Positions 24,494-31,475 of a stretch of DNA of 32,089 nt are shown here, piece after piece. Each line of letters begins with the position of its first letter. The first letter of the stretch is position 1. The position numbers and the translations under genes are program-made. The notes beneath the pieces were generated by a model, which worked only from the letters and a program-made list of their open reading frames with translations, ran no database searches and was not told where the DNA came from. This DNA comes from Anaerolineae bacterium (GTDB lineage Bacteria > Chloroflexota > Anaerolineae > Epilineales > JAHCIE01), in NCBI GenBank assembly GCA_026129165.1, contig JAHCIP010000032.1:1-32089 (forward strand). The letters are read 5' to 3'.

Positions 24494-24815
24494 GTAGAGG
24501 CGCATAGTCATTATCACGACGCACGGGCTTCGGGCGCATGCAATAGAGTTAGTCAGATTGAAGGTAGGGTGTGAGCAGGCTGAGGATGAGTTAGGTCAAG
24601 CGGGAGTAGGGGAAAGGGTGTAGCGGATAGGCGTGGAGCAGGTTGGGAAGCGGTTGACGACGTTAGTGTTAGGTGAAGCGAGAACCAGGAGTTAAGACCA
24701 GGGTTGGAAAGCGAACTGAGTGTGATGGGCGACTGTTGGACATGACGAGTTAATCCCCTCCTTAGTGTGAGTAAACGCTGGCTTCAAGGGCGAAGCCAGC
24801 GTTTGCTCATTTTTA
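24494..24815 (+). ncRNA. Candidate non-coding transcript (hypothetical)
   Basis: This interval runs from the predicted start of the sigma-54-type promoter to an intrinsic terminator with a T-run on the + strand. About 320 nt contain no convincing gene. The sequence is markedly purine-rich and C-poor on the + strand, unlike the coding sequence around it. The strand of the terminator is what points to a + strand RNA, since no + strand gene ends here. No known RNA family is recognised. Confidence 0.3.
24769..24815 (+). terminator. Intrinsic terminator with T-run on the + strand
   Basis: AAACGCTGGCTTC (24773-24785) pairs with GAAGCCAGCGTTT (24792-24804), and the stem extends through GAG/CTC with one G-T wobble to 17 bp. 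ATTTTTA follows on the + strand. On the minus strand no T-run follows, although the LVIVD/dockerin gene ends there. Confidence 0.75.
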
Positions 24816-24824
24816 CGCTCTAGT

Positions 24825-26363
24825 TCACCCGGTCCACTGCTTCGCCACCTCCTGCAAATCCACCACATTAACCACCCCATCCCCATTGAGATCAAATATC
24901 GCGTAGTAACCGGCGTCGCCGCGCCGCATTCCCCAGCGCGCCGCTACATGGGACAGGTCCACAATATTGACATGACCGTCCTGGTTCAGGTCCGCCGTAG
25001 CATAGGCCGGGTCCTGGAGCGTGACGATGTCTAGCCCCATCTCGATGTCGCCCATGTAGAGACACGTCCGCGCGAACACGGCCACCTGGCAGGGCAGCTT
25101 GGCGACGCCCCACGCGCCGTGGAAGCCGCCCGTAAACGTCGAGCGCAGGGTATGCTCCACGGCCAGCGTCAGCTTAGGCGCGGCCGGGTCCGCCGTGTCG
25201 ATGTCCCAGCCCTGCAGGCCCGACTCGTACCAGCCGACATACACGCGATTATTCTCGACCAGTAGGTTATGCGCCTGGCGGAAGGGGAGGCCCAGCGACG
25301 CGACCTCGCGCGGCGCATTGAGGTCGCGGATGTCGACCATCCGCACGGCCTGGAAGTTGAGGCCGCTGGTAATCTCGTCCTGGATGAAGACATAGCGGCC
25401 ATCGGGCGTCGGCAGGGCGTGGTGGACACGGAAGCCCGTGGGCTTGATGCTGCCGGACGGGTTAAGGGGCGCGGGCTGGACGCCCGGCTTGAGGCTGGCC
25501 GCGTCTAGAATGACCAGCCCGGCCTCCCAGTAGGACACGTAGACGCGGCCGTTGACGACCGTGATGTCGTGGATGTAGGTTGAGCCGGGTTCCTTGTACT
25601 TGCCGACCTCGACAATATTCCCCAGGTTGCGGATGTCGAGCACGCGCACGTCGTCGGGTTCGTCGGCGGTCAGGTACAGCCACGCGCCCTGGCCCGTGGC
25701 GTCGGCCTCGACAAAGGTATTGTGGACATCGCACCACGCGCCGGCCGGGCTATTTAGACCGTTGACGCGGGTGATGAACTGCGGGTGGGCCGGGTCGGTG
25801 ACTTCGACAATAGCAATGCCGCAGAAGCCATTCGTGTTGCCAAACGCCTCGTGATTGAGCGAGACGAAGTGACGGTCGCCCTGGATGAAGTGTTTGGCGT
25901 CCTGGGTGTAGGTGTACTGCGTCGGCGTGGGGTTGCCCTGGCCGTCACGCCACATGTAGGTCGTCAGGACGACCGGGTGGGCGGGGTCCGTCACGTCAAC
26001 GATGACAAACGCCGCCTGGTAACCGCCCGTGAGCAAGGCATAGCTACGCTCCCCTGCTGTCCAGACGGTAAAGCCGGCGTTGAAGCAGATGCCGGTGGCG
26101 GTGACACTGAGGGGCACGACGCCCTGGGTCGCCGGGGCGTTGGTCGGGGTCTGACAGTTGCTCGCCTTCCACTGCTTGCCCGTGTCAATTTGCTGCGGCG
26201 TGGTGCGCTTGCCCTCCGGCGGCGCGGGCGGCGGGCCTGGGTCGGCTGGGGTCGCTGTGGGTGTAGGCTGCGCCTGGGCATTGGAAACAGGAGATGGCGT
26301 GGACAGGCTGACCAGGCCAACGGCCAGCAACAGACACATCAGTAAGGCAGGCACTCCACGCAT
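24825..26363 (-). CDS. Secreted LVIVD-repeat propeller with C-terminal dockerin domain
   Basis: A secreted protein of 512 residues from the ATG at 26363 (AGGAAG upstream); an ATG at 26390 adds nine basic residues and is possible. A signal peptide (LLMCLLLAVGLVSLSTP) and a Pro/Thr-rich linker precede repeats of the LVIVD type: FVIVDVTDPAHPVVLTTYM, GIAIVEVTDPAHPQFITRVNG, VRVLDIRNLGNIVEVGKY, LVILDAASLKPG and VRMVDIRDLNAPREVASLG, probably blades of a beta-propeller. The last 60 residues carry two dockerin type I loops, DLNQDGHVNIVDL and DLNGDGVVNVVDL, each a calcium-binding F-hand, which normally bind cohesins or anchor proteins. No cohesin is in the window. It is divergent from a four-EF-hand gene, with the promoters close together. 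Confidence 0.92.
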   Translation of the reverse strand: MRGVPALLMCLLLAVGLVSLSTPSPVSNAQAQPTPTATPADPGPPPAPPEGKRTTPQQIDTGKQWKASNCQTPTNAPATQGVVPLSVTATGICFNAGFTVWTAGERSYALLTGGYQAAFVIVDVTDPAHPVVLTTYMWRDGQGNPTPTQYTYTQDAKHFIQGDRHFVSLNHEAFGNTNGFCGIAIVEVTDPAHPQFITRVNGLNSPAGAWCDVHNTFVEADATGQGAWLYLTADEPDDVRVLDIRNLGNIVEVGKYKEPGSTYIHDITVVNGRVYVSYWEAGLVILDAASLKPGVQPAPLNPSGSIKPTGFRVHHALPTPDGRYVFIQDEITSGLNFQAVRMVDIRDLNAPREVASLGLPFRQAHNLLVENNRVYVGWYESGLQGWDIDTADPAAPKLTLAVEHTLRSTFTGGFHGAWGVAKLPCQVAVFARTCLYMGDIEMGLDIVTLQDPAYATADLNQDGHVNIVDLSHVAARWGMRRGDAGYYAIFDLNGDGVVNVVDLQEVAKQWTG

Positions 26364-26470
26364 CGGACGCTTCCTGACTAATCTAATCATAGGGGGATAA
26401 GTAGCCGCCGATTGTACACTCGTTCGGTTTATAAAGCGAGTCGGGGACCGTGATCGTCGGTAGAGCGTGG

Positions 26471-26498
26471 TTGACGCCGCTGGGGGATTGGGTATAAT
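26471..26498 (+). promoter_or_regulatory. Promoter of the EF-hand gene
   Basis: TTGACG (26471-26476), a 16-nt spacer and a perfect TATAAT (26493-26498). The leader to the ATG at 26554 would be about 50 nt. Confidence 0.7.
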
Positions 26499-26553
26499 GG
26501 CGATATGCGCGATGGGGCGCGCCACGACTCAGCCACGAGAAACAGGAGGGCCG

Positions 26554-27099
26554 ATGTTGACAGAGTTGCAACAAAGGAAACTAATCCGTCTATTCCACGT
26601 GTACGATGCCAACCGGGATGGGGTGCTCGAACGCGGGGACTACGAACGGGTGGCGACGGGGATTGCGGATTTTCTGGAAATACCGCTCAACTCCGCCGAG
26701 CGCGAATCACATTTCGCGGGCTACATGGCCAGTTGGGACGGGCTTCAGCAACTCGCTGACACCGATAACGATAACCAGGTGACGCTCGATGAGTGGATCG
26801 CCGCCAACGCAGCCATTATCGCCCAGAGCGAGCTACTAGAGATGCTCGTGCGAGGGTCCACCGAAAGCACGATGAACTGGGAGGACAAGGACCGCGATGG
26901 CCGCATCGCCCGCGCGGAGTACCTGGGCGTCGCCCAGTCCTACGCCATGACCCAGGAGGAGGCTGAGGAAGCTTTCCAACACCTCGACCGGGATGGGGAT
27001 GGCTACATTGACAAAGACGAGATGATGCTGGATACGCTGGAGTTCTTCACGAGTGACGACCCGGACGCGCCGGGCAACTGGCTGGTCGGGCGCTTCTAG
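26554..27099 (+). CDS. Four-EF-hand calcium-binding protein
   Basis: A 181-residue protein built as a calmodulin-like chain of four EF-hands: DANRDGVLERGD (18-29, Asp in place of the usual final Glu), DTDNDNQVTLDE (69-80, Asn at loop position 6), DKDRDGRIARAE (111-122) and DRDGDGYIDKDE (145-156, canonical). There is no signal peptide, so it should be cytoplasmic, acting as a calcium sensor or buffer; it resembles calexcitin-like bacterial calcium-binding proteins. CAGGAGGG precedes the ATG, a consensus promoter lies upstream and an intrinsic terminator follows, so this is a single-gene unit. It is divergent from the LVIVD/dockerin gene. Confidence 0.93.
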   Translation: MLTELQQRKLIRLFHVYDANRDGVLERGDYERVATGIADFLEIPLNSAERESHFAGYMASWDGLQQLADTDNDNQVTLDEWIAANAAIIAQSELLEMLVRGSTESTMNWEDKDRDGRIARAEYLGVAQSYAMTQEEAEEAFQHLDRDGDGYIDKDEMMLDTLEFFTSDDPDAPGNWLVGRF

Positions 27100-27125
27100 G
27101 CCGACGTGCCCGTGTGACGAGCAAT

Positions 27126-27163
27126 GCCCAGCCTGACGCTATCGGGGCTGGGCGTCTTTTTTT
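27126..27163 (+). terminator. Intrinsic terminator of the EF-hand gene
   Basis: GCCCAGCC (27126-27133) and GGCTGGGC (27146-27153) form an 8-bp stem with a 12-nt loop, followed by a run of T residues (about 27156-27163). Confidence 0.9.
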
Positions 27164-27213
27164 GTACTGCGGTGCGGCTGAGGCGTGCGTCGTGCCGAGA
27201 GAGGAGGCGTGGC

Positions 27214-27555
27214 ATGCGACAGGTTGCTCTGGAAGAGGTGAGTGAGAAACTGGCAGTCTACCTGGACCGGCTCAAGACAGGGGGGCCGATTGTGATTACG
27301 CGCGACGGGCAGCCTGTCGCCGTGCTGATGGCCCTGGACGAGGCGGGGCTGGACGCGCTACGGCGTGGTCAGTCGGGGCCGATGGCCGAGGAGCGGGTGG
27401 AGGAAGACACCTGGGCTGGCGAGCAGGAGGCGATAGGTGAGGGCCACGCTGAGGAAGAGGCCGAGACGGGTAACACCGAGGAGGAGAGTATGCAGATGCC
27501 AGCCCAACCTCACCCCCACGACGAGCCAACGGGTGTGCGCGAGGAGACGGAGTAA
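27214..27555 (+). CDS. Phd/YefM-type antitoxin-like protein, no adjacent toxin
   Basis: A 113-residue protein. The first 45 residues (MRQVALEEVSEKLAVYLDRL, then GPIVITRDGQPVAVLM) match the Phd/YefM antitoxin fold, which binds DNA as a dimer and represses its own operon. The usual C-terminal toxin-binding segment is replaced by an unusually long, very acidic tail (EERVEEDTWAGEQEA, HAEEEAETGNTEEES) ending in a His/Pro-rich piece. No small toxin gene follows; the next gene encodes a MoxR ATPase. GAGGAGG precedes the ATG at 27214; the in-frame upstream sequence overlaps the terminator and is not a start. It may be a solitary regulator derived from an antitoxin. Confidence 0.8.
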   Translation: MRQVALEEVSEKLAVYLDRLKTGGPIVITRDGQPVAVLMALDEAGLDALRRGQSGPMAEERVEEDTWAGEQEAIGEGHAEEEAETGNTEEESMQMPAQPHPHDEPTGVREETE

Positions 27556-27574
27556 GACCTGAGCAGACCTAGCG

Positions 27575-27598
27575 GGGGTAGCCACAGAGGGCTACCCC
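27575..27598. repeat. Hairpin after the antitoxin-like gene
   Basis: GGGGTAGCC (27575-27583) and GGCTACCCC (27590-27598) form a 9-bp stem with a 6-nt loop, 19 nt past the stop codon. No T-run follows. It is similar in style to the hairpins at 13715-13794. Confidence 0.6.
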
Positions 27599-27650
27599 TA
27601 CGTCCCGTGAGACGATGGACGGCCAGGGTTGGTGGGTTGCCGCGCAAACG

Positions 27651-27659
27651 TGCTATACT
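27651..27659 (+). promoter_or_regulatory. Extended -10 promoter of the MoxR operon
   Basis: TGCTATACT has a TATACT box with the upstream TGn extension, which can compensate for the missing -35 box. It lies 45 nt before the ATG of the MoxR gene. Confidence 0.55.
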
Positions 27660-27704
27660 TGTTCGGCATAGTGTAGCTGAATACCCAAAACCAGGAAACC
27701 CTGT

Positions 27705-28664
27705 ATGGCTGTCACCACCCCCGCTACCCCCATCGCTGAGGCCGCCGCCCGCATCCAAGCCAACGTCGAGCGCGTTATCATCGGCAAGCGCGACACCATT
27801 GAGTTGCTGCTCGTCGCGCTGCTGTGCGAAGGCCACGTCCTCATTGAAGACGTGCCGGGCGTCGGCAAGACGACACTCGCCCGCGCCCTCGCACGATCCA
27901 TTGGCGCGTCGTTCCGCCGTATCCAGTTCACCCCCGACCTGCTCCCGTCCGACGTGACGGGCATCAACTTCTTTAATCAAAAGAACCAGGAGTTCGAGTA
28001 CCGCCCCGGCCCCATCATCGCCCAGATTGTCCTGGCCGACGAGATCAACCGCGCCACCCCGCGCACCCAGTCGGCCCTGCTCGAAGCCATGCAGGAGCGC
28101 ACGGTCACGGTGGACGGCGAGACGATGCCCCTGCCGCGCCCCTTCCTCGTCCTGGCGACCCAGAACCCCATCGAGCTAGAAGGGACGTTCCCGCTGCCCG
28201 AAGCCCAGATGGACCGCTTCCTGTTGCGCGCGCGCCTCGGCTACCCCAGCGTCCAGGAGGAGGAAGACATCTTGCTGCGCTACGAGCAGGCTGACCCGAT
28301 GGCCGACCTCCAGCCCATCATCAGCAGCGAGGATGTCCTGGCGCTGGCCCGCGCCCGCCAGACGGTGAGGGTCGAAGCCAGCGTGCGCAACTACGTCGTG
28401 CGCATCGTCCACGCCACGCGCCATCACTCGGCGGTCGAACTGGGAGCCAGCCCGCGCGGCTCGCTGGCCCTCTACCAGACGGCCCAGGCGCTCGCCGCCG
28501 TGCGCGGCCGCGACTTCGTCCTGCCCGACGACATCAAGACCCTCGCGCCCCATGTCCTCACCCACCGCCTCATCCTGTCCAGCCAGATGAAGCTGCGCGG
28601 GCGGACGCCGGAGCAGATCGTGCAGGAGATTGTCGAGAGCGCGCCGGCGCCGGTCGAGGTGTAA
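27705..28664 (+). CDS. MoxR-family AAA+ ATPase
   Basis: A 319-residue cytoplasmic AAA+ chaperone-like ATPase. The Walker A motif [13 protein letters not shown] (GVGKT at 52-56), Walker [30 protein letters not shown], sensor motif [11 protein letters not shown] and lid motif [13 protein letters not shown] are all typical of MoxR, whose members help fold or load metals into von Willebrand-type partner proteins at the membrane. Length is normal for the family. AGGA lies eight nt before the ATG, and an extended -10 promoter precedes it. Its TAA shares one base with the ATG of the DUF58 gene, and a DUF4129 gene follows, forming a compact three-gene operon well known in bacteria. Confidence 0.96.
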   Translation: MAVTTPATPIAEAAARIQANVERVIIGKRDTIELLLVALLCEGHVLIEDVPGVGKTTLARALARSIGASFRRIQFTPDLLPSDVTGINFFNQKNQEFEYRPGPIIAQIVLADEINRATPRTQSALLEAMQERTVTVDGETMPLPRPFLVLATQNPIELEGTFPLPEAQMDRFLLRARLGYPSVQEEEDILLRYEQADPMADLQPIISSEDVLALARARQTVRVEASVRNYVVRIVHATRHHSAVELGASPRGSLALYQTAQALAAVRGRDFVLPDDIKTLAPHVLTHRLILSSQMKLRGRTPEQIVQEIVESAPAPVEV

Positions 28665-29950
28665 TGTTCTCCGACGCCTGGTTATTGCTCGGTCTGATGA
28701 TGGTCGGCCTCGGCGCGTGGTTCCGCCAGCCGAACCTGCTCGTGCTGGGCCTGCTGCTGCTGGTCATCGTGCCCGTGGCCTGGGCCTGGAACAAGCTCGT
28801 TCTGCGCGCCCTCCACTACGAGCGTCATCTGGACAACAGCCGCGTCTTCGCCGGCGAAACCACGGGCCTGAGCTTGACGACGGTCAACAAGAAGCCGCTG
28901 CCCGTGCCCTGGCTGAGCATTGACGACGCCTTCCCGCCCGGCCTGGAAGTCGTGGAGCGCGAGCTAACCGCCGTGGCCGGCGGCGAACGCTTTACCCTGT
29001 CCAACGTCATGTCCCTGCGGTGGTACGAGAAGGTGGTGCGGCAGTACACTGTGCGCTGTCCCCGGCGCGGCTTCTATTTCCTGGGGCCGGCCGATTTGCG
29101 GGCGGGCGACTTGTTCGGCCTGTTCGAGAACCGCGCCCGCGTCTCCACCCCCGACCGGCTCATCGTCTACCCACGCGTCGTCCCCCTCGAAGAACTCGGC
29201 TTCCCTGGCAAGGAGCCGTTTGGCGAGGCCAAGGCGCGGCAGCCCATCTTCCAGGACCCACTGCGCACGGTCGGCGTGCGCGACTACCAGCCCGCAGACT
29301 CGTTCCGCCACGTCCACTGGAAGGCCAGCGCGCGCCAGCAGCGGCTCCAAACCAAGGTCTACGAGCCGACCATCACCCAGCGCCTCGTTCTGTTCCTCAA
29401 CATCGCCACCTATGCCCAGCCCTGGATGGGCATTGACCCCGACCGCCAGGAGCACGCCATCTCTGTCGCCGCGTCCATCGCCTTCCATGCCAGCCAGCGC
29501 CGCTACGCCGTCGGCTTGGTCGCCAACGGCTCGGTGCCGCGCTCCGACCAGCCTATCCGCGTCATGCCCAGCCGCGATCCCGGCGCCCTCACCCGTGTCC
29601 TGGAAGCCCTGGCGGCGGTGACGACCTTCGCCACGGAGTATGTCGAATACCTGCTGGCCCGCGAAAGCCCGCGCCTGCCGTGGGGCGCGACACTCGTCGT
29701 CATCACCAGCGTCGTCACGCCGGGGCTGGTCGCCGAGATGCTGCGTCTCCGCGCGGCCAGCCGACGCATGGTCCTCGTCTCCCTCGACCCAGACTTCAAG
29801 GACGATGACCTGCCGGGGGTGGTCGTCTACCACCTGCCGCCCGCCCAGCTTGTCTACGGCCGCCAGGAGCCAGTCCTCGACCCCGACGCGCTGTTCAGGC
29901 GACCGAGGACCGAAGACGGAGGACGAAAGACGGAGGCGACAGCGAGATGA
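28664..29950 (+). CDS. DUF58 membrane protein
   Basis: A 428-residue protein with two N-terminal membrane helices (about 5-42, WLLLGLMMVGLGAWF and LLVLGLLLLVIVPVAWAW), a beta-sandwich region with PRRGFYFLGPADLRAGDLFGLF, and the DUF58 signature VRDYQPADSFRHVHWKASAR, followed by a VWA-like part. DUF58 proteins are the usual partners of MoxR ATPases. It overlaps the MoxR stop by one base and the DUF4129 start by four (ATGA). The last 17 residues (RRPRTEDGGRKTEATAR) are encoded by a GGACNGAAGACGGAGGAC-like repeat at 29905-29936 that also appears, inverted, in the cyclase gene, so the native C-terminus may have been altered by repeat insertion. Confidence 0.94.
   Translation: MFSDAWLLLGLMMVGLGAWFRQPNLLVLGLLLLVIVPVAWAWNKLVLRALHYERHLDNSRVFAGETTGLSLTTVNKKPLPVPWLSIDDAFPPGLEVVERELTAVAGGERFTLSNVMSLRWYEKVVRQYTVRCPRRGFYFLGPADLRAGDLFGLFENRARVSTPDRLIVYPRVVPLEELGFPGKEPFGEAKARQPIFQDPLRTVGVRDYQPADSFRHVHWKASARQQRLQTKVYEPTITQRLVLFLNIATYAQPWMGIDPDRQEHAISVAASIAFHASQRRYAVGLVANGSVPRSDQPIRVMPSRDPGALTRVLEALAAVTTFATEYVEYLLARESPRLPWGATLVVITSVVTPGLVAEMLRLRAASRRMVLVSLDPDFKDDDLPGVVVYHLPPAQLVYGRQEPVLDPDALFRRPRTEDGGRKTEATAR
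29905..29936. repeat. GACGGAGGAC repeat inside the DUF58 gene tail
   Basis: Two near-identical units of GGACGAAAGACGGAGG type stand at the 3' end of the DUF58 frame. The core GACGGAGGAC is the exact reverse complement of GTCCTCCGTC in the cyclase insertion at 31861-31870. Confidence 0.65.
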
Positions 29951-31335
29951 CCATCTATCGCGCGCGGCGAGAGTTGCTGCGGCTGGCGACGGCGGTCTTT
30001 GAGGCCACCTGGTACTACATCGCGTGGCGGCTGGCCTTTGCCTTCTTTGCCCCGGACGAGCCTGCCCCGTCCTACGCCCTCGTCCTCGGCCTGACCGTCC
30101 TCGCCGTCTACGTCGCCCGCTATTTCGACCTGGGCCGCCCGGGTACGAACACGCAGGGGTGGGCCGTCGGCCTGACTGCGGCCGCCACACTGTTTCTGGC
30201 GGCTGCTACTACCGGCCTGGGCGGGCCGCTGACCTTTCTGGTCGGGCTGCGCGACTTCCACGACCCCAATATTCTCCTCACGCTCGGCCACATTATCCTG
30301 TGGTGGCGGGCCATCAATCTCGTGGGTGAAGGTTTCGGCGTCGAGCGCACTGGCTTCCGCTTTCGCATCGGCATCGTCGCCATGTTCTGGTGCCTCATCG
30401 GCGTGGCCTTCGTCGGCCTGGACGTCACGACCTACATCTTTATCTACTTTCCCGCCAGCCTGCTCGCCATGTCTCTGGCCCGCGTCGAGGACGTCAGCCG
30501 CGATGTGGTTGGCGTTGCCACGCCCTTCGACCGCCACTGGGTGACCATCTTGCTGGCCGCCGTGCTGAGTGTTATGCTTATCGGCGTCCTGGCGACGAGC
30601 CTATTGTCGGTGGAAGCCGTGCGGACCATTGTCGGCTGGTTCACGCCGCTGTGGAACCTGCTCACCGCGCTCTTGATTGGCATCGTCTATATTCTCGTCC
30701 TGCTCCTGAACCCATTCATCCAGGCCCTGGTCAATGCCTTGCGCCCCACATTGGCTCAGTTGCCGCAGATCGCGCAGGGCACGCCCACGCCAACGCCCGA
30801 AGAGACAACGCCGGGGCCGCCCATCCTGCCCGAAGCCCTGCTCATGGGGCTGCGCTGGGCCCTCGTCGTCGCCGCGCTGGCCGGCCTGTTCTGGCTCCTG
30901 GCGGTCTGGGCGCAGCGCCGCCGCGACCGCCTGGCCGAGCCGGTGCCCGAACTACGCGAGTCGGTCTGGTCGGCCGACGCCTTCGCCCAGGACGCCCGCG
31001 CCCTGCTCGACCGCGCCCTGGCCCGGCTGCGCGGCCAGCGGCGGTCCCACGCCGCCGACACGGTGCGCCACATCTACGCCAGCCTCCAGGCGCTCGCCGC
31101 CGACCGGGGCATCCCGCGCCCGCCCGACGATACCCCCTACGAGTACCTGCCCGCGCTGGTCGAAGCCTTCCCTGACGCCGCCGCCGACCTGCGCTGGCTG
31201 ACCCAGGCTTATGTGGACGCCCACTACCACGAGTTACCCACCCACGACGCCGACCTGGCCCGCGCCCGCACTGCGTGGCAGCACGTCCAGCGCATCGCCC
31301 TCCAGACGCCCCGCCGCGAGACGGTCACGCAATAG
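29947..31335 (+). CDS. Multi-pass membrane protein with C-terminal DUF4129 domain
   Basis: A 462-residue membrane protein with roughly seven or eight helices, among them YALVLGLTVLAVYVA, WAVGLTAAATLFLAA, IGIVAMFWCLIGVAFVGL, ILLAAVLSVMLIGVLATSLL, LLTALLIGIVYILVLLL and ALVVAALAGLFWLLAVW. A Thr/Pro linker (TPTPTPEETTPGPP) separates the last helix from the rest. The C-terminal cytoplasmic part has the DUF4129 pattern VRHIYASLQALAADRGIPRPPDDTPYEYLPAL followed by LRWLTQAYVDAHYHE. DUF4129 is often found with transglutaminase-type proteins in MoxR operons, but no transglutaminase is seen here. The ATG overlaps the DUF58 stop (ATGA). The operon appears to end with this gene. Confidence 0.92.
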   Translation: MTIYRARRELLRLATAVFEATWYYIAWRLAFAFFAPDEPAPSYALVLGLTVLAVYVARYFDLGRPGTNTQGWAVGLTAAATLFLAAATTGLGGPLTFLVGLRDFHDPNILLTLGHIILWWRAINLVGEGFGVERTGFRFRIGIVAMFWCLIGVAFVGLDVTTYIFIYFPASLLAMSLARVEDVSRDVVGVATPFDRHWVTILLAAVLSVMLIGVLATSLLSVEAVRTIVGWFTPLWNLLTALLIGIVYILVLLLNPFIQALVNALRPTLAQLPQIAQGTPTPTPEETTPGPPILPEALLMGLRWALVVAALAGLFWLLAVWAQRRRDRLAEPVPELRESVWSADAFAQDARALLDRALARLRGQRRSHAADTVRHIYASLQALAADRGIPRPPDDTPYEYLPALVEAFPDAAADLRWLTQAYVDAHYHELPTHDADLARARTAWQHVQRIALQTPRRETVTQ

Positions 31336-31420
31336 GGTGTCTCAAGGGCGTCAGCCAAACGTCGGGTGTTCGTGGGCGAGATGACCGCCACGTTTAACCG
31401 TTTTTTAGCCTAGCATGGCA

Positions 31421-31426
31421 TATAAT
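31421..31426 (+). promoter_or_regulatory. -10 box upstream of the cyclase-domain gene
   Basis: A perfect TATAAT stands 49 nt before the ATG, but no good -35 hexamer lies 16-18 nt upstream; the DNA there is a T-rich run (31401-31406). Promoter assignment is tentative. Confidence 0.4.
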
Positions 31427-31475
31427 GTAAAGAAGGCGTAAAGACGAGTGACGACAGTTTGTAAAGGACGTGGCG

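Larger units (their letters stand above)
24318..24824. other. Gene-free region of about 500 nt
   Basis: Between the histidine phosphatase and LVIVD/dockerin genes. It contains the phosphatase promoter and leader hairpin, the sigma-54-type match, a 47-codon + strand frame at 24431-24574 without clear protein character, a G/A-rich segment (about 24560-24740) and the hairpin at 24769-24815. Confidence 0.7.

Noticed and set aside
24431..24574. 47-codon + strand frame in the gene-free region
   Set aside because: Weak ribosome binding site and no recognisable protein features; it also spans the sigma-54-type promoter match. Not excluded, but unsupported.
27124..27213. Upstream extension of the antitoxin-like gene
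   Set aside because: It starts inside the intrinsic terminator of the EF-hand gene; the ATG at 27214 has GAGGAGG upstream and matches the family N-terminus.
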